Notes: generated by a model not told the origin, from the letters alone. Positions 28,828 through 39,654 are shown, numbered from the stretch's first letter. The stretch: DNA of 64,000 nucleotides from Halopseudomonas litoralis (GCF_900105005.1 NZ_LT629748.1:3038001-3102000), one strand, 5' to 3'. Numbers and translations are program-made.

Positions 28828-29009
28828 GCGTATCCCCTATGTATGATCGGGGAATATTAACTCCCAATTTCCACCATTGCCCGCATGCTGCGACAAACTG
28901 TGCAATAAAGGATCTGAATCGCTGCGCTCTGTTGACGTTTCACACCGGCGTAGGGTGATGCTATCATCCACTTCATTGCAGTTGGCGAACCTATTTCCTG
29001 GAGAAACTC

Positions 29010-29336
29010 ATGAGTGATTTGATCGTGCACGTCACTGACGGCAGCTTCGAAGCAGAAGTGCTGAAGGCCGACGGCCCTGTCCTGGTTGATTACTGGGCTG
29101 AATGGTGTGGTCCGTGCAAGATGATTGCCCCCGTTCTGGATGATATTGCTCGGGATTACGAAGGCAAGCTCAAGATCTGCAAGCTGAACATCGATGAGAA
29201 TACCGACACTCCGCCAAAGTATGGCGTACGCGGTATCCCCACGCTGATGCTGTTCAAGGATGGCAATGTAGAAGCGACCAAGGTCGGCGCCCTGTCCAAG
29301 TCTCAGCTGGCCGCCTTTCTCGACAGCAATATCTGA
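29010..29336 (+). CDS. trxA: Thioredoxin 1
   Basis: A 108-aa cytosolic thiol-disulfide reductase. The active site [15 protein letters not shown], the cis-Pro loop [10 protein letters not shown] and the buried Asp in VLVDYWAEW are all present. GGAGAAACTC precedes ATG 29010. Its own terminator follows, separating it from rho, although the trxA-rho order is widely conserved. Confidence 0.97.
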   Translation: MSDLIVHVTDGSFEAEVLKADGPVLVDYWAEWCGPCKMIAPVLDDIARDYEGKLKICKLNIDENTDTPPKYGVRGIPTLMLFKDGNVEATKVGALSKSQLAAFLDSNI

Positions 29337-29346
29337 TTCATCAGAT

Positions 29347-29376
29347 GTCCCCGGCACGCCGGGGACGCACTTTTCT
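29347..29376 (+). terminator. Intrinsic terminator after trxA
   Basis: A perfect 8-bp stem GTCCCCGG-CACG-CCGGGGAC begins 10 nt after the trxA stop and is followed by GCACTTTTCT. The T-run is short but well placed. Confidence 0.8.
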
Positions 29377-29544
29377 TGATCAAACATATAGACGCCACCG
29401 CGAAGCGGTGCTAGATTTACTTTCCAACTCCCTGTCGCACCCTGCGGCAATGGCTTCCCTACTTGCCAAAATCCATCGCCCCATCCTCACATGGCGGCTG
29501 TCACCAACCCCGTCCTGCCGAAAGACGCACAACTCACCGAACCT

Positions 29545-30810
29545 ATGAACCTGACTGAACTCAAGCAAAAACCTATAACCGAACTGCTGGAAACCGCCGA
29601 CCAGATGGGCCTCGAGAACATGGGCCGATCGCGTAAACAGGATGTGATCTTCGGCATCCTGAAGAAGCACGCCAAAAGCGGTGAAGATATCCACGGCGAT
29701 GGCGTACTGGAAATTCTGCAGGACGGTTTCGGTTTTCTTCGCTCGGCTGACTCTTCCTACCTGGCCGGTCCCGATGACATCTATGTCTCCCCCAGCCAGA
29801 TTCGTCGCTTCAATCTGCGTACCGGCGACACCATTGCCGGCAAGATTCGGCCACCAAAGGATGGTGAGCGCTATTTTGCGCTGCTGAAGGTCGACTCGAT
29901 CAACTTCGACCGTCCGGAAAACACCAAAAGCAAGATCCTGTTCGAAAACCTCACCCCCCTGTTCCCTGATGATCGTCTGAAAATGGAAGCTGGCAATGGC
30001 TCCACGGAAGATCTGATGGCGCGGATCATTGATCTGTGCGCCCCGATCGGCAAGGGTCAGCGCGGTCTGCTGGTGGCACCGCCCAAGGCCGGTAAAACCT
30101 TGATGTTGCAGAACATCGCCTCGAATATTGCACGCAACAACCCCGAGTGCCACCTGATCGTGCTGTTGATTGATGAGCGTCCGGAAGAAGTGACCGAGAT
30201 GCAGCGCACCGTGCGCGGCGAAGTGGTCGCCTCGACCTTCGACGAGCCACCGAGCCGTCACGTTCAGGTCGCCGAAATGGTCATCGAGAAGGCCAAGCGC
30301 CTGGTCGAACACAAGAAGGATGTGATCATCCTGCTCGACTCCATCACCCGTCTGGCCCGCGCCTACAACACCGTTATTCCGAGCTCCGGCAAGGTGCTGA
30401 CCGGTGGTGTTGATGCCCACGCCCTGGAAAAACCCAAGCGTTTCTTCGGCGCCGCACGGAACATCGAGGAAGGCGGCAGCCTGACTATCATCGCCACCGC
30501 ATTGGTGGATACCGGCTCGAAGATGGACGAAGTGATCTACGAGGAATTCAAGGGCACCGGCAACATGGAGATCCACCTGGATCGAAAGATTGCCGAGAAA
30601 CGTGTATTCCCGGCGATCAACATCAACCGCTCCGGCACCCGTCGTGAAGAACTGCTGACCAGCGAAGACGAGCTGCAGCGGATGTGGATTCTGCGCAAGA
30701 TTCTGCACTCCATGGACGAAATAGCCGCTATCGAATTCCTGTTGGATCGTCTGAAAGACACCAAGACCAACGATGAATTCTTCATGTCGATGAAGCGCAG
30801 CAAGAACTGA
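29545..30810 (+). CDS. rho: Transcription termination factor Rho
   Basis: A hexameric RNA-dependent helicase that ends transcription. The 421-aa protein begins [20 protein letters not shown] with the N-terminal helical domain. Then come the RNA-binding cold-shock fold ([20 protein letters not shown]), Walker A (APPKAGKT), Walker B ([13 protein letters not shown]) and the Q/R-loop region. ATG 29545 gives the family length; an 18-codon upstream extension is open but untypical. The 168-nt leader between the trxA terminator and this start may carry the known type of rho autoregulation, although no specific element is obvious. Confidence 0.97.
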   Translation: MNLTELKQKPITELLETADQMGLENMGRSRKQDVIFGILKKHAKSGEDIHGDGVLEILQDGFGFLRSADSSYLAGPDDIYVSPSQIRRFNLRTGDTIAGKIRPPKDGERYFALLKVDSINFDRPENTKSKILFENLTPLFPDDRLKMEAGNGSTEDLMARIIDLCAPIGKGQRGLLVAPPKAGKTLMLQNIASNIARNNPECHLIVLLIDERPEEVTEMQRTVRGEVVASTFDEPPSRHVQVAEMVIEKAKRLVEHKKDVIILLDSITRLARAYNTVIPSSGKVLTGGVDAHALEKPKRFFGAARNIEEGGSLTIIATALVDTGSKMDEVIYEEFKGTGNMEIHLDRKIAEKRVFPAININRSGTRREELLTSEDELQRMWILRKILHSMDEIAAIEFLLDRLKDTKTNDEFFMSMKRSKN

Positions 30811-30820
30811 TCCAGCTGAA

Positions 30821-30865
30821 CATGGCGAGCGGGCGCTGCCCCTCGCCGTGGTTTGCCTTTTTGCA
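30821..30865 (+). terminator. Intrinsic terminator after rho
   Basis: The stem CATGGCGAG (30821-30829) pairs with CTCGCCGTG (30842-30850) with one wobble pair, followed by GTTTGCCTTTTTGC. It lies 10 nt after the rho stop. Confidence 0.7.
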
Positions 30866-30933
30866 GCACCCCCGCAGTCGGTATGATGCCGCATAACACA
30901 CCCCATTCATGGGCGGCGCGGCTGAAACCAAAC

Positions 30934-30968
30934 AGCTTGCCGCTTGAAGCTTGAGGCTTAAAGCTGCC
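30934..30968 (+). repeat. Five-copy heptamer repeat before ubiD
   Basis: Five imperfect tandem 7-mers: AGCTTGC, CGCTTGA, AGCTTGA, GGCTTAA and AGCTGCC. They end directly at the ubiD start codon and replace an obvious Shine-Dalgarno sequence. Similar AGCTTGA runs are common in Pseudomonas intergenic DNA. Slippage here would alter the leader of ubiD. Confidence 0.6.
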
Positions 30969-32435
30969 ATGCAATACTCCGATCTTCGAGATTTCATCAA
31001 GGGACTGGAACAGCGCGGTGAGTTGAAGCGCATCCAGACACCCGTATCACCCATCCTGGAAATGACCGAAGTCTGCGACCGTAGCCTGCGCAAGGGCGGC
31101 CCGGCTTTGCTGTTTGAAAACCCCACTGGATTCGGCATGCCGGTACTCGGCAATCTGTTCGGCACCCCCGAGCGCGTCGCCCTGGGCATGGGTGCCAACG
31201 ATGTCAGCGAACTGCGCGAGATCGGCAAGCTGCTGGCCTACCTGAAGGAACCTGATCCGCCGAAGGGCTTGAAGGACGCCTGGTCCAAGCTGCCGCTGGT
31301 GAAGAAGGTTATTTCCATGGCCCCCAAGGTGGTGCGCGATGCGCCCTGCCAGGCAACCGTGATCGAAGGTGAGGATGTGGATCTGTCAAAGATCCCGGTT
31401 CAGACCTGCTGGCCCGGCGACGCCGGCCCGCTGATCACCTGGGGGCTGGTGGTCACCCGTGGTCCGAACAAGGACCGGCAGAATCTGGGCATCTACCGTC
31501 AGCAGGTGATCGGCCGCAACAAGGTCATCATGCGCTGGCTCAGCCATCGCGGCGGCGCGCTGGATTTCCGTGAGTGGTGCGAGAAGCACCCCGGTGAACC
31601 CTTCCCCGTGGCCGTGGCGCTGGGCGCCGATCCGGCAACCATCCTCGGCGCGGTAACCCCGGTTCCCGATACCCTGTCCGAGTACGCTTTTGCCGGACTG
31701 CTGCGCGGCCAGCGTACCGAACTGGTCAAGTGCCGCGGCTCGGAGCTGCAGGTTCCCGCCGGCGCAGAAATCGTGCTGGAAGGCGTGATCCATCCCGGCG
31801 AGATGGCCGATGAAGGCCCGTTCGGCGACCATACCGGCTATTACAACGAAGTGGACAGCTTCCCGGTATTCACCGTCGAACGCATCACCCAGCGGGAAAA
31901 GCCCATCTATCACAGCACCTACACGGGCCGGCCACCGGACGAGCCGGCAGTGCTCGGCGTGGCGCTGAATGAAGTATTCGTGCCTATCCTGCAGAAGCAG
32001 TTCCCGGAAATCACCGACTTCTACCTGCCGCCCGAGGGCTGTTCCTACCGCATGGCCGTGGTGTCGATGAAGAAGCAGTACCCCGGCCATGCCAAACGGG
32101 TGATGCTCGGCGTATGGAGCTTCCTGCGTCAGTTCATGTACACCAAGTTCGTCATCGTCGTCGATGATGACATCAACGTGCGTGACTGGAATGATGTGAT
32201 CTGGGCCATCACCACCCGTATGGACCCCAAGCGCGACACCGTGATGATCGACAACACACCAATCGATTACCTGGATTTTGCTTCGCCGGTTTCCGGCCTG
32301 GGCAGCAAGATGGGACTGGATGCCACCAACAAGTGGCATGGTGAAACCACCCGGGAATGGGGCACGGCGATCGCCCAGGACCCGGCCGTGACGCAGCGCA
32401 TCGACGCCATCTGGTCAGAACTGGGAATCGATTGA
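30969..32435 (+). CDS. ubiD: 4-hydroxy-3-polyprenylbenzoate decarboxylase
   Basis: Decarboxylates the ubiquinone precursor using prenylated FMN made by UbiX. The 488-aa length is typical. It has the family start [20 protein letters not shown], the cofactor region [20 protein letters not shown], and the catalytic segment [20 protein letters not shown] with the conserved glutamates. The C-terminal [12 protein letters not shown] is also conserved. Its TGA overlaps the ATG of the following reductase gene by one base, so the two are translationally coupled, the same pair as in P. aeruginosa. Confidence 0.96.
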   Translation: MQYSDLRDFIKGLEQRGELKRIQTPVSPILEMTEVCDRSLRKGGPALLFENPTGFGMPVLGNLFGTPERVALGMGANDVSELREIGKLLAYLKEPDPPKGLKDAWSKLPLVKKVISMAPKVVRDAPCQATVIEGEDVDLSKIPVQTCWPGDAGPLITWGLVVTRGPNKDRQNLGIYRQQVIGRNKVIMRWLSHRGGALDFREWCEKHPGEPFPVAVALGADPATILGAVTPVPDTLSEYAFAGLLRGQRTELVKCRGSELQVPAGAEIVLEGVIHPGEMADEGPFGDHTGYYNEVDSFPVFTVERITQREKPIYHSTYTGRPPDEPAVLGVALNEVFVPILQKQFPEITDFYLPPEGCSYRMAVVSMKKQYPGHAKRVMLGVWSFLRQFMYTKFVIVVDDDINVRDWNDVIWAITTRMDPKRDTVMIDNTPIDYLDFASPVSGLGSKMGLDATNKWHGETTREWGTAIAQDPAVTQRIDAIWSELGID

Positions 32436-33400
32436 TGAAAGTAACTCTTCAGCCGTCAGGGCATGTCATCGAGCTGTTGCCGGGCGAGCGCATCATTGAC
32501 GCTGCCCGCCGTCTGGGTTTTGAGGCACCGCAGAGCTGTCGCAACGGCAACTGCCATATCTGTGCAGCCAATCTGATCAGCGGACGGGTATTGCAGAACG
32601 GTACCGAGCGCCGCGGTGGCGAACTGTTCACCTGCATTGCCGAGCCGCTGGAAGACTGCGAAGTGCAGTGGGAAAACGTACTGGCACCGGACGAACTGCC
32701 GCTGCGCAGCCTCGCCTGTCAGCTGGTCGATATCCAGGATCTGGGTGGTGACGTCAGCCAGCTGCAGTTGCGTATTCCGGCGGGCAAGCCGCTGCGCTAT
32801 CACGCAGGGCAGTATCTGCTGCTGGAGCGTTTCGATGGCGAGCTGTCGGCTTTCTCCATCGCCTCTGCGCCCGACGAAGGACGCATTCTTGAATTGCATA
32901 TCCTGACCCGAGAGCAGAACACGCTGGCGCTGGTCGAGCATATCCGCCGGCAGGGCATGGTGCGCATCAAGGCACCCTTTGGCGATTGCTGTCTGCCGCG
33001 TGTGCCAGACAAGCCGGTAGTGATGATAGCCGCCGGTACTGGATTGGCGCAGATGCAGAGCCTGACCCAGTTCTGTCTACAGGCAGGTTTTGCGTTGCCG
33101 CTGCATCTGTATTGGGGCGTACGCCAGCCCGAGGACCTCTACCAGCCACCGCACTGGGCAGACTGGCAACAACAGCCCAGCCTCTATCTGCATCAGGTAG
33201 TCAGTGATGTGCCGGACTGGGGCGGCCGTCAGGGCATGCTGTCCGAGGCGGTATGCGAGGATCTGGCCAACCTGGCCGACTATGAGTTCTTCCTGTGCGG
33301 CTCACCGGCCATGGTTTACGGCACCCTGGATGCTCTGCTGGCGGCAGGCGCCGTGGAGCAGCAGATTCATTCGGATGTGTTTGCCTACGCGCCGCGCTGA
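32435..33400 (+). CDS. NAD(P)H-flavin reductase with ferredoxin domain
   Basis: A 321-aa iron-sulfur flavoprotein. Residues 1-90 form a plant-type [2Fe-2S] ferredoxin domain with ligands in CRNGNCHICAANLISG and the last cysteine in LFTCIAE. An FAD-binding barrel (YHAGQYLLLERFDGELSAFS) and an NAD(P)H-binding domain (VMIAAGTGLAQMQSL, FLCGSPAMVYG) follow. This is the layout of the CDP-6-deoxy-3,4-glucoseen reductase / oxygenase reductase family. Coupling to ubiD suggests an electron-transfer role near quinone or flavin metabolism, but the physiological partner is unknown. Confidence 0.88.
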   Translation: MKVTLQPSGHVIELLPGERIIDAARRLGFEAPQSCRNGNCHICAANLISGRVLQNGTERRGGELFTCIAEPLEDCEVQWENVLAPDELPLRSLACQLVDIQDLGGDVSQLQLRIPAGKPLRYHAGQYLLLERFDGELSAFSIASAPDEGRILELHILTREQNTLALVEHIRRQGMVRIKAPFGDCCLPRVPDKPVVMIAAGTGLAQMQSLTQFCLQAGFALPLHLYWGVRQPEDLYQPPHWADWQQQPSLYLHQVVSDVPDWGGRQGMLSEAVCEDLANLADYEFFLCGSPAMVYGTLDALLAAGAVEQQIHSDVFAYAPR

Positions 33401-33448
33401 GTCATATCTGACGAGTCGGACTGGAACCCTTCCGCTGATGGGTTCTCC

Positions 33449-33479
33449 GATGATTCCCACGCAGAGCATGGGAGTCATC
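33449..33479. repeat. Palindromic intergenic repeat
   Basis: GATGATTCCCA (33449-33459) and TGGGAGTCATC (33469-33479) form a near-perfect 11-bp stem around a 9-nt loop containing GCAGAGC. It lies between two convergent genes and resembles short palindromes scattered in Pseudomonas intergenic regions. It may act as a bidirectional terminator. Confidence 0.55.
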
Positions 33480-33498
33480 GACACCGAGGGACGGGGTA

Positions 33499-34737
33499 TT
33501 ATCGTAAAGCCTTTGGCTGCGGCAATTCCGGCAGATCATGCACCATCAGCGCAAAACCCTGACGCAGCATCTTCTGGCTGGCCTGGTGCTCACCCAGATG
33601 CTCCAGCAGCCTGACCAGTTCGGCGCAGGTCTGGATATCCCGGCGGCTGGCGAAACTCGCTTCAAAGTATTCCCGCGCCTTGCCCCACAGGCTGTTACGC
33701 AAGGCCAGCCTGCCCAGCGACAGCAATAGCGTGGCATCCTGCGGGTGATCGGCCAACCAATGTTCGGCGGTATCCAGCTGACGCGCCGGATCGGCACCGC
33801 GCACCAGCCCGTAGATATGCACTAACCGGTCGTTGTAACCCTGGGCCAGGGTTTCACGCAGGACTTTCTCCGCATGCACTTCGGCACCGGAAGCACGCAG
33901 CTGCAGGCAATAGGTTTCGATCAGCGCCGTGTCCTGCTTCAGCGGCTTGGGTAGACGCTCCCAGACCGTGCTTACCGGGTTGGCCTCGCCGGTAGGCAAA
34001 CTCTGGCCGCGCTGTCCCGCCTGGGTCAGCAGCGCAATGTAAACCTGCCGTTCCAGCGCCTGCTGATCCGCCTCGCTATACAACTTGTTGCGATGCAGCT
34101 CAGGCAACAACTGCTCCAGCCGCTCCCAGTCTTCCAGGCGCAGATACAGCTGCCCCATGAGCTTCAAGGCATACAGGTGCTTGGGGTGTTCCTTGCGCAC
34201 GCGGGTCAAGGTCGCCAACGCCTGCTCCAGTTGGCCGCGGGAGATCTGCAGCTGCGCCTGGGTGACGGCGATGGCGACGTCGGCGTTGGGGGTGGTTTCG
34301 TAGGCTTCACGCAGCAGCTTGTCAGCCTCGCGATAATCCTCCAGTTCGTGTGCGGCACGGGCCGCCGCCAGATAGTTGATCAGCGGCTGTTCGGCATGCG
34401 GCGCGGCACGGCGCAACAGGCGCAAACTGTTGGCCCAATGCCCTTCAGCAAACTCCAGCAGCCCGCGGGTGGTGATCTGATTGGCGCGGCGGGCTCGGTT
34501 GTGCCGTGACCAGGGGTTGACCCGGCGACTGGAGGCATTGATCAGCCGCACCACCGCCCGTAGCAGTACCAACAACAGCCAGAGTGCCAGCAGAAAGCCG
34601 AGACCGACCCAGACGCTGGTTTCGATCGACATGTTGCGCCAGGCAATCAGCAGGTAGCCAGGGTCCTCGGCCACCGCCATGCCCAGCAACGCTGCAATCA
34701 GTAGTACCACCAGCACCGCTACATAGCTTTTACTCAT
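33499..34737 (-). CDS. hemY: HemY-like TPR membrane protein
   Basis: A 412-aa inner-membrane protein encoded at the end of the hemC operon. Two transmembrane helices lie at residues 5-25 and 40-60, followed by a HemY_N domain and tetratricopeptide-like helical pairs (LLEFAEGHWANSLRLLRRAA, PKHLYALKLMGQLYLRLEDW, DATLLLSLGRLALRNSLWGK). This is the gammaproteobacterial HemY of unclear function, not protoporphyrinogen oxidase. ATG 34737 overlaps the end of hemX by 8 bp, indicating co-translation. Confidence 0.9.
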   Translation of the reverse strand: MSKSYVAVLVVLLIAALLGMAVAEDPGYLLIAWRNMSIETSVWVGLGFLLALWLLLVLLRAVVRLINASSRRVNPWSRHNRARRANQITTRGLLEFAEGHWANSLRLLRRAAPHAEQPLINYLAAARAAHELEDYREADKLLREAYETTPNADVAIAVTQAQLQISRGQLEQALATLTRVRKEHPKHLYALKLMGQLYLRLEDWERLEQLLPELHRNKLYSEADQQALERQVYIALLTQAGQRGQSLPTGEANPVSTVWERLPKPLKQDTALIETYCLQLRASGAEVHAEKVLRETLAQGYNDRLVHIYGLVRGADPARQLDTAEHWLADHPQDATLLLSLGRLALRNSLWGKAREYFEASFASRRDIQTCAELVRLLEHLGEHQASQKMLRQGFALMVHDLPELPQPKALR

Positions 34738-35947
34738 CAGCGGTCTCCCCATTGCCTACGGGGTTCCTGCGACTCTGAATATAGGCTGCAAGTCCCTGCT
34801 GCAAGGGAGCCAGGTCCGGCGGCGTCACGCTGACCCGCTCATTGCTGAGTTTGAGCAGACGGCTCTGCATGGCGCGAACCCGCGGGTTATCCAGCTCGAA
34901 GAACTGTTCCAGCATATCTGCAGCGCGCTGCAGGGTGTCCTGATAGATCTCACCTTCGCCGCGTAGTACCGCCCACTGCGCCTGTTCCAGCGTCAGTTGC
35001 AGAGTACGCCTGATCCGCTGCATTTCGGCATCATCCAGCAGGGGAGTAATGACCTTGCCGCGTTGGAAGTCGACCCGCACATAGCGTTCCAGACGCATCA
35101 GCATGCGCTCACCACGGGTGCGGCGGGCCAGTCGATCCTCGAACTCCTCTTCAGGCGTTACCTCGTTCGGATCAAATACCGGCACCGGCAACGCGGTCAG
35201 ATCGATAACCTGGTCGTGTAGCGCGCCCAGCTTGAGAAACAGCCCGGAACGGTCGACCAGCGGCTGCGCCTCCAGCTCGGTCTGGTAACGTGCCAACTGC
35301 TCGCGCACAGCAAATACACCACTGTCGGGCTGGGCCTGAAGGATATGATCCACTGCTTCCAGCAACTGGCGTGCAGAGGCCACGTCCTGGGCTGCCAGCA
35401 GGCGTAGCGAGGCCAGGCGCAACAGGTATTCGGCCTCGGCCAGCTTCCAGTCTGCCCGAGCATCACCCTGCAAGGTATCCAGGCGCTGGCTCAGGGCCTG
35501 CTGGCTACGTTGCAGATCAGATGTGAGCCGTTGGAACTGCTGCCATTCGTCGCTGGACGGCAATCCCTCCAGCCGTTGTTCAGCGCTGCGTTGATTCTGA
35601 CTCTGCATGTTGCGCAGCTCGATGAGCTGGTTATCCAACTGCACCTGCCGGCTCTGCTCCAGCTGCTGCGCCTGATACCACTGCCAGCCGGACAGTCCCA
35701 ACGCAGCCAGCCCCACCAACAATGCCAGCAGCGCTATACCGCGCCCTGGCCCCCCTCCGCCAGAACTGCGCGTCGCCGGTTTAGTCGGTGGCGCCTTGGG
35801 TGGTGGCGTTGAACTGCTGCCAGCGGCCCTGTCGGTATTGTTGGTCGATGGCTTCCCGGTTGCCGGACCCGCGGTCGTTGCCGACGCTGGTGCAGTATCC
35901 GTGGAGGGTTGGCTGGTGCCTTGATTGTTGTCTTTTGTCGGTTCCAC
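34730..35947 (-). CDS. hemX: HemX-like protein
   Basis: A 405-aa bitopic membrane protein. The first about 70 residues are a low-complexity Thr/Ser/Pro/Ala-rich cytoplasmic segment. One transmembrane helix follows (GIALLALLVGLAALGLSGW), then a periplasmic coiled coil (about residues 95-165) and a helical HemX domain. HemX was once annotated as uroporphyrinogen methyltransferase, but it lacks SAM-binding motifs; its role is unknown. It sits between hemD and hemY in the conserved operon, 10 bp after hemD. Confidence 0.9.
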   Translation of the reverse strand: MEPTKDNNQGTSQPSTDTAPASATTAGPATGKPSTNNTDRAAGSSSTPPPKAPPTKPATRSSGGGGPGRGIALLALLVGLAALGLSGWQWYQAQQLEQSRQVQLDNQLIELRNMQSQNQRSAEQRLEGLPSSDEWQQFQRLTSDLQRSQQALSQRLDTLQGDARADWKLAEAEYLLRLASLRLLAAQDVASARQLLEAVDHILQAQPDSGVFAVREQLARYQTELEAQPLVDRSGLFLKLGALHDQVIDLTALPVPVFDPNEVTPEEEFEDRLARRTRGERMLMRLERYVRVDFQRGKVITPLLDDAEMQRIRRTLQLTLEQAQWAVLRGEGEIYQDTLQRAADMLEQFFELDNPRVRAMQSRLLKLSNERVSVTPPDLAPLQQGLAAYIQSRRNPVGNGETADE

Positions 35948-35957
35948 GCGTTTCCCC

Positions 35958-36719
35958 TTATGGCGTGAGCGGGTGCGCCTTCACGGCGGCGAGTACATTG
36001 TCATCGTCTGCCCCCTGGCAGACCACCACATCGGTGCAGCCCAGCTGCTGTGCCAGGCCGGCAATCCGCGCTCCCGGTACCCAGCAACGCCAGTGACGCT
36101 GCTGCTCCCATGCTGATCCGGCCGCGCGCTGCCAATGCTGCAACGCCTGACCACTGAGTATCACTATTGCTCTGGCGCCCTGCTCGGCAGCGGCGTCCAG
36201 ATCACTAGACAGCGTCGCCGGCATGTTGCGCTGATACAACTCCAGTAAATCCACTCGGCCGCCCGCCTCGGCTATAGTCGAGGCCAGATGATCCCGTCCA
36301 CCCATACCCCGCCAGATCAATACGCGCAGATCCGGCAGACTCAGCAACCGCTGCCAGGCCGGCAGGCGCAGCAAGGCTTCACTATCCTGACCGTCCTGCG
36401 GGATCTGCACCGACAGGCCGTAGTCCTCCAGCACCGCCGCCGTGCCCGCCCCCACCGCAAACCATTCGATACGAGCCGGGGGTTGTGGCCAACAGGCATC
36501 CATTCGCTCCAACCCCTGCCGGGCCGCTATCGGGCTGACCACCATCACCGCATGATAGCGGTCCAGCTCCAGTATCATGCTGCGCTGTTGCGATGTTTCC
36601 GCCTGCGGGTCGATCTGCAGCAGCGGTAGGCTGATGCTGTTGATGCCTTGCGCCTGCAACCGCGCTGCCAGACGGCGATTGTCTGCGTCCGAGCGCGTCA
36701 GCAACAGCGCTGCGCTCAC
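35958..36719 (-). CDS. hemD: Uroporphyrinogen-III synthase
   Basis: Closes hydroxymethylbilane to uroporphyrinogen III with inversion of ring D. The product is 253 aa, the usual length. This poorly conserved family shows [20 protein letters not shown] at the start, [11 protein letters not shown], and [20 protein letters not shown] before the second domain, all at expected places. ATG 36719 overlaps the hemC stop by four bases (ATGA), so translation is coupled. Confidence 0.93.
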   Translation of the reverse strand: MSAALLLTRSDADNRRLAARLQAQGINSISLPLLQIDPQAETSQQRSMILELDRYHAVMVVSPIAARQGLERMDACWPQPPARIEWFAVGAGTAAVLEDYGLSVQIPQDGQDSEALLRLPAWQRLLSLPDLRVLIWRGMGGRDHLASTIAEAGGRVDLLELYQRNMPATLSSDLDAAAEQGARAIVILSGQALQHWQRAAGSAWEQQRHWRCWVPGARIAGLAQQLGCTDVVVCQGADDDNVLAAVKAHPLTP

Positions 36720-37654
36720 TGCCCGTCCGCCTCCCTGTAGACCGCATCGAGAATCTCCTGAGCGCCCTGACGCAGCAGGTCCTCGGCAACCGCCACACCC
36801 AGTTTCTCCGGGTCGGACTCGGGTCCGCGAGCTTCAGCGGTCAGCAAACGCTGGCCGTCCGGGTCGCCGACCAGTCCACGCAGCCAGATTTCACCGTTGG
36901 CACGTTCGGCATAACAGGCAATCGGCACCTGGCAGCCGCCGTTCAGGTGGTTGTTCAGCGCACGCTCGGCACGTACTCGCAAGCCACTATCAAGATCATT
37001 CAATGGCGCCAACAGAGCATGCAACTCGGTATCATCGCTGCGGCACTCGATGCCCACTGCCCCCTGGCCGCCAGCCGGCAGGCTCACTTCCGGGGTAAGA
37101 CAGCTGCGGATACGCTCATCAAAACCCAGACGCTTGAGGCCGGCGGAAGCCAGGATGATGGCGTCGTAATCACCCGCATCCAGCTTGGCCAGACGCGTAT
37201 TGACGTTGCCACGCAGGAAGCGGATCTGCAGATCCGGGCGGCGTGCCATTACCTGGGCCTGACGGCGCAGGCTGGAGGTGCCGACGACGCCGCCCTCGGG
37301 TAGCGCATCGATGGATTCATAGGTATTGGAAACAAAGGCGTCACGCGGATCTTCGCGCTCGCAGATGACATACAGCCCCAATCCTTCAGGGAACTGCATG
37401 GGCACGTCCTTCATGGAGTGCACCGCCAGGTCAGCTTCATCGGCCAGCAGAGCGGCTTCCAGCTCCTTGACGAACAGCCCCTTGCCGCCGATCTTCGCCA
37501 GCGGCGAGTCCAGCAGCTTGTCGCCGCGACTGACCATGGGAACCAGGCTGACAGTCAGCCCGGGGTGTAGTTGCTCAAGACGCGCTTTGACGAACTCGGC
37601 CTGCCACAGGGCCAATGCGCTCTTGCGAGTGGCAATTCGCAGATGTCGACTCAT
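36716..37654 (-). CDS. hemC: Porphobilinogen deaminase (hydroxymethylbilane synthase)
   Basis: Polymerises four porphobilinogens to hydroxymethylbilane. The 312-aa product has [20 protein letters not shown], the [16 protein letters not shown] loop ([15 protein letters not shown]), the HSMKDVP motif and the dipyrromethane cofactor cysteine in [16 protein letters not shown] 37654 is preferred over an upstream in-frame start. It heads the hemC-hemD-hemX-hemY operon. The 78 bp up to algR hold the promoter, in the conserved Pseudomonas order. Confidence 0.96.
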   Translation of the reverse strand: MSRHLRIATRKSALALWQAEFVKARLEQLHPGLTVSLVPMVSRGDKLLDSPLAKIGGKGLFVKELEAALLADEADLAVHSMKDVPMQFPEGLGLYVICEREDPRDAFVSNTYESIDALPEGGVVGTSSLRRQAQVMARRPDLQIRFLRGNVNTRLAKLDAGDYDAIILASAGLKRLGFDERIRSCLTPEVSLPAGGQGAVGIECRSDDTELHALLAPLNDLDSGLRVRAERALNNHLNGGCQVPIACYAERANGEIWLRGLVGDPDGQRLLTAEARGPESDPEKLGVAVAEDLLRQGAQEILDAVYREADGQ

Positions 37655-37732
37655 GGGATTCTCGCTGTCTACCAACTGGCATGATACGCGATGCCTCGGC
37701 CATCATCCACGCGTGGCGGTGCCGCACCCGAA

Positions 37733-38482
37733 TCACAACCCTTCCATCAGTTTGCGCAGCCCCGGCACATGCCGGCGACTGACCGTCAGCGTCTCATCCG
37801 GAAGCCCCTTGAGGTGCAGATGAAAATGCCCCATAGTACTGCGCTGCAGGCGCTCGATACGGCTGCGCGCCACCAAGGCATTGCGATGGATTCGCACAAA
37901 GTGTTCACCGAACTCATCCTCAAGCGCCTTCAGCGGCTCATCCAGTAGCACTTCTCCCTCGCCGTGACGCAAGGTCACGTATTTATGATCAGCGACGAAA
38001 TAAAACACATCTTCAATAGGCACCAGCTCCACACCCTTGCGAGTGCGGGCACTGATATGACTACGCGCCTGCTGCGTTTCGCTGGCAATATCAGCTTTGC
38101 CCAGGCTGGCCAGTTGCAAACGATTGAGCTTCTGCGCCTTGTCCAACGCCTCCGCGAGATCCTCGCTGCGCACCGGTTTGAGCAGATAGCCGACAGCGCT
38201 GACAGCAAAGGCTTCCAAGGCATACTCGCCATGGGCGGTGCAAAACACTACTGCCGGGGAATCGTTCAGCTCACATAGCCGAGCCGCGGCCTGCAAGCCG
38301 TCCATACCCGGCATACGAATATCCAGCAGCACTATGTCAGGATGCGATTTTTCAACCAGCTCCAGCGCCTCGTGCCCGTTAGCGGCCATATCCGGCAATA
38401 CGGTGTAGCCCGGCAGGGCCGATACCAGCCTGGCCAAGCGCTCTCGGGCAAGAGGTTCATCATCGGCGATAAGTACTTTCAT
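37733..38482 (-). CDS. algR: LytTR response regulator AlgR
   Basis: A 249-aa regulator that in Pseudomonas controls alginate, type IV pili and other virulence traits. The receiver domain has the acidic pair (LIADDEPLARERLARL) and the phospho-acceptor aspartate in PDIVLLDIRMPGMDGLQ, with a K in LLKPV. The C-terminal LytTR DNA-binding domain begins near residue 145 (ARTRKGVELVPIEDVFYFVA, VRIHRNALVARSRIERLQRS). It lies immediately downstream of the sensor gene algZ. Confidence 0.95.
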   Translation of the reverse strand: MKVLIADDEPLARERLARLVSALPGYTVLPDMAANGHEALELVEKSHPDIVLLDIRMPGMDGLQAAARLCELNDSPAVVFCTAHGEYALEAFAVSAVGYLLKPVRSEDLAEALDKAQKLNRLQLASLGKADIASETQQARSHISARTRKGVELVPIEDVFYFVADHKYVTLRHGEGEVLLDEPLKALEDEFGEHFVRIHRNALVARSRIERLQRSTMGHFHLHLKGLPDETLTVSRRHVPGLRKLMEGL

Positions 38483-38503
38483 GCCTGAATGACTTCCTGT
38501 GCG

Positions 38504-39562
38504 TTAAGTGAACGGTTGCTTACAAGGATAGACTAGCCTACTGAAGTAGCGCGGCCCGTCCTGCCACGCATCAACTGTGGCCGATGACCCGAACAGGGCT
38601 GCCAGGCGCGCGCGGATATTGTTCAGCGCCATGCTCGCGCCTTGATGCTTCGATTGCTGTGGACAACTGTTGGAGACCAGCAGTTCCACGCAGCCCTCAC
38701 GGTAGCGTCCTGTAACGCTGATGTAGCCGCCATCGATGCTGGGCTGCAAACCATGCAGAATCGCGTTTTCCAGCAGGGGCTGCAGCGTCAGCAACGGCAT
38801 CGGCAGGTCTTCCGGCAGCTCATCCACCGTCCAGATCACCCGTAGCCGCTCACCCAGACGATACTGTTCGATACGCAGATAACCGCGGCACAGACGATAC
38901 TCCTCCCCCCAGGTCGCCACCGCCTCGGTGTCGGCAAGGTTGGCGCGAAACAGGTCGGAAAGATCAAGCACAGCGCTTTCTGCCTTGTCTGGCTGGCTGC
39001 CGATCAGGCTGACGATACTGTTGAGGCTGTTGAACAGGAAATGCGGACGGATACGCGACTGCAACGATTGCAGCCGCGCCTGCAGCGCCGCCTGGTCATG
39101 CAATTGCCATTGTTGTTGCAGATAGAAGTAACGCAGCAGCATGCTGGTCATGATCAGGGCAATCAGACCATGGCGCAGCAGTTGCTCGGCGCGCAAAGGC
39201 GGGCTGCCGGCCATTCCCTGGTAGAGCACCCAGTCGGCAAGCACAGTAAATATCAGCGCGAGTCCCACCACCACTGCATAACAGCAAGCGATGGCCACGC
39301 CCAGCGGACGGCGGCGCATCCAGCTACGCAGGCGACACAACAGCGCCGCAGATAACAGCACTATCCACTGCACGAACAATGACGCCAGCGCCAGCTGCAA
39401 CCAGTCGAAGCCCTCCGCAGCCGGTTGTGCCAGCACCCAGACCAGCACCATCAGCTCGGCCAGTACCACCAAAGTGAATACCGCTACGGACGAGCACAGG
39501 TCCGGAAGAAAAAAGTCCTCTCCCGCCTGGGGCTTGCTCAATAATGACCAGAATCCATTCAT
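38504..39562 (-). CDS. algZ: Sensor histidine kinase AlgZ/FimS
   Basis: The unorthodox LytS-type kinase partner of AlgR. From ATG 39562 it is 352 aa (a TTG start 36 bp upstream is possible). The N-terminal half has about four transmembrane helices, followed by a short coiled coil. A His_kinase domain follows with the phospho-acceptor in [20 protein letters not shown] and the N-box [17 protein letters not shown]. The glycine-rich nucleotide lid is weak, as is known for FimS/AlgZ. It is 21 bp upstream of algR and divergent from argH. Confidence 0.93.
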   Translation of the reverse strand: MNGFWSLLSKPQAGEDFFLPDLCSSVAVFTLVVLAELMVLVWVLAQPAAEGFDWLQLALASLFVQWIVLLSAALLCRLRSWMRRRPLGVAIACCYAVVVGLALIFTVLADWVLYQGMAGSPPLRAEQLLRHGLIALIMTSMLLRYFYLQQQWQLHDQAALQARLQSLQSRIRPHFLFNSLNSIVSLIGSQPDKAESAVLDLSDLFRANLADTEAVATWGEEYRLCRGYLRIEQYRLGERLRVIWTVDELPEDLPMPLLTLQPLLENAILHGLQPSIDGGYISVTGRYREGCVELLVSNSCPQQSKHQGASMALNNIRARLAALFGSSATVDAWQDGPRYFSRLVYPCKQPFT

Positions 39563-39654
39563 CGGCGCAGTGTCCGCCAGCAGGACGCGATCGTGCAAGC
39601 CTGAAATGCTATGCTATGCCTCTTTTCATCTATATCAGCGGAACGATCCGACAC

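Noticed and set aside
28932..28967. Sigma-70 promoter for trxA (TTGACG / TATCAT)
   Set aside because: The spacing is 24 bp, too long for a functional pair. The true promoter is not clear by eye.
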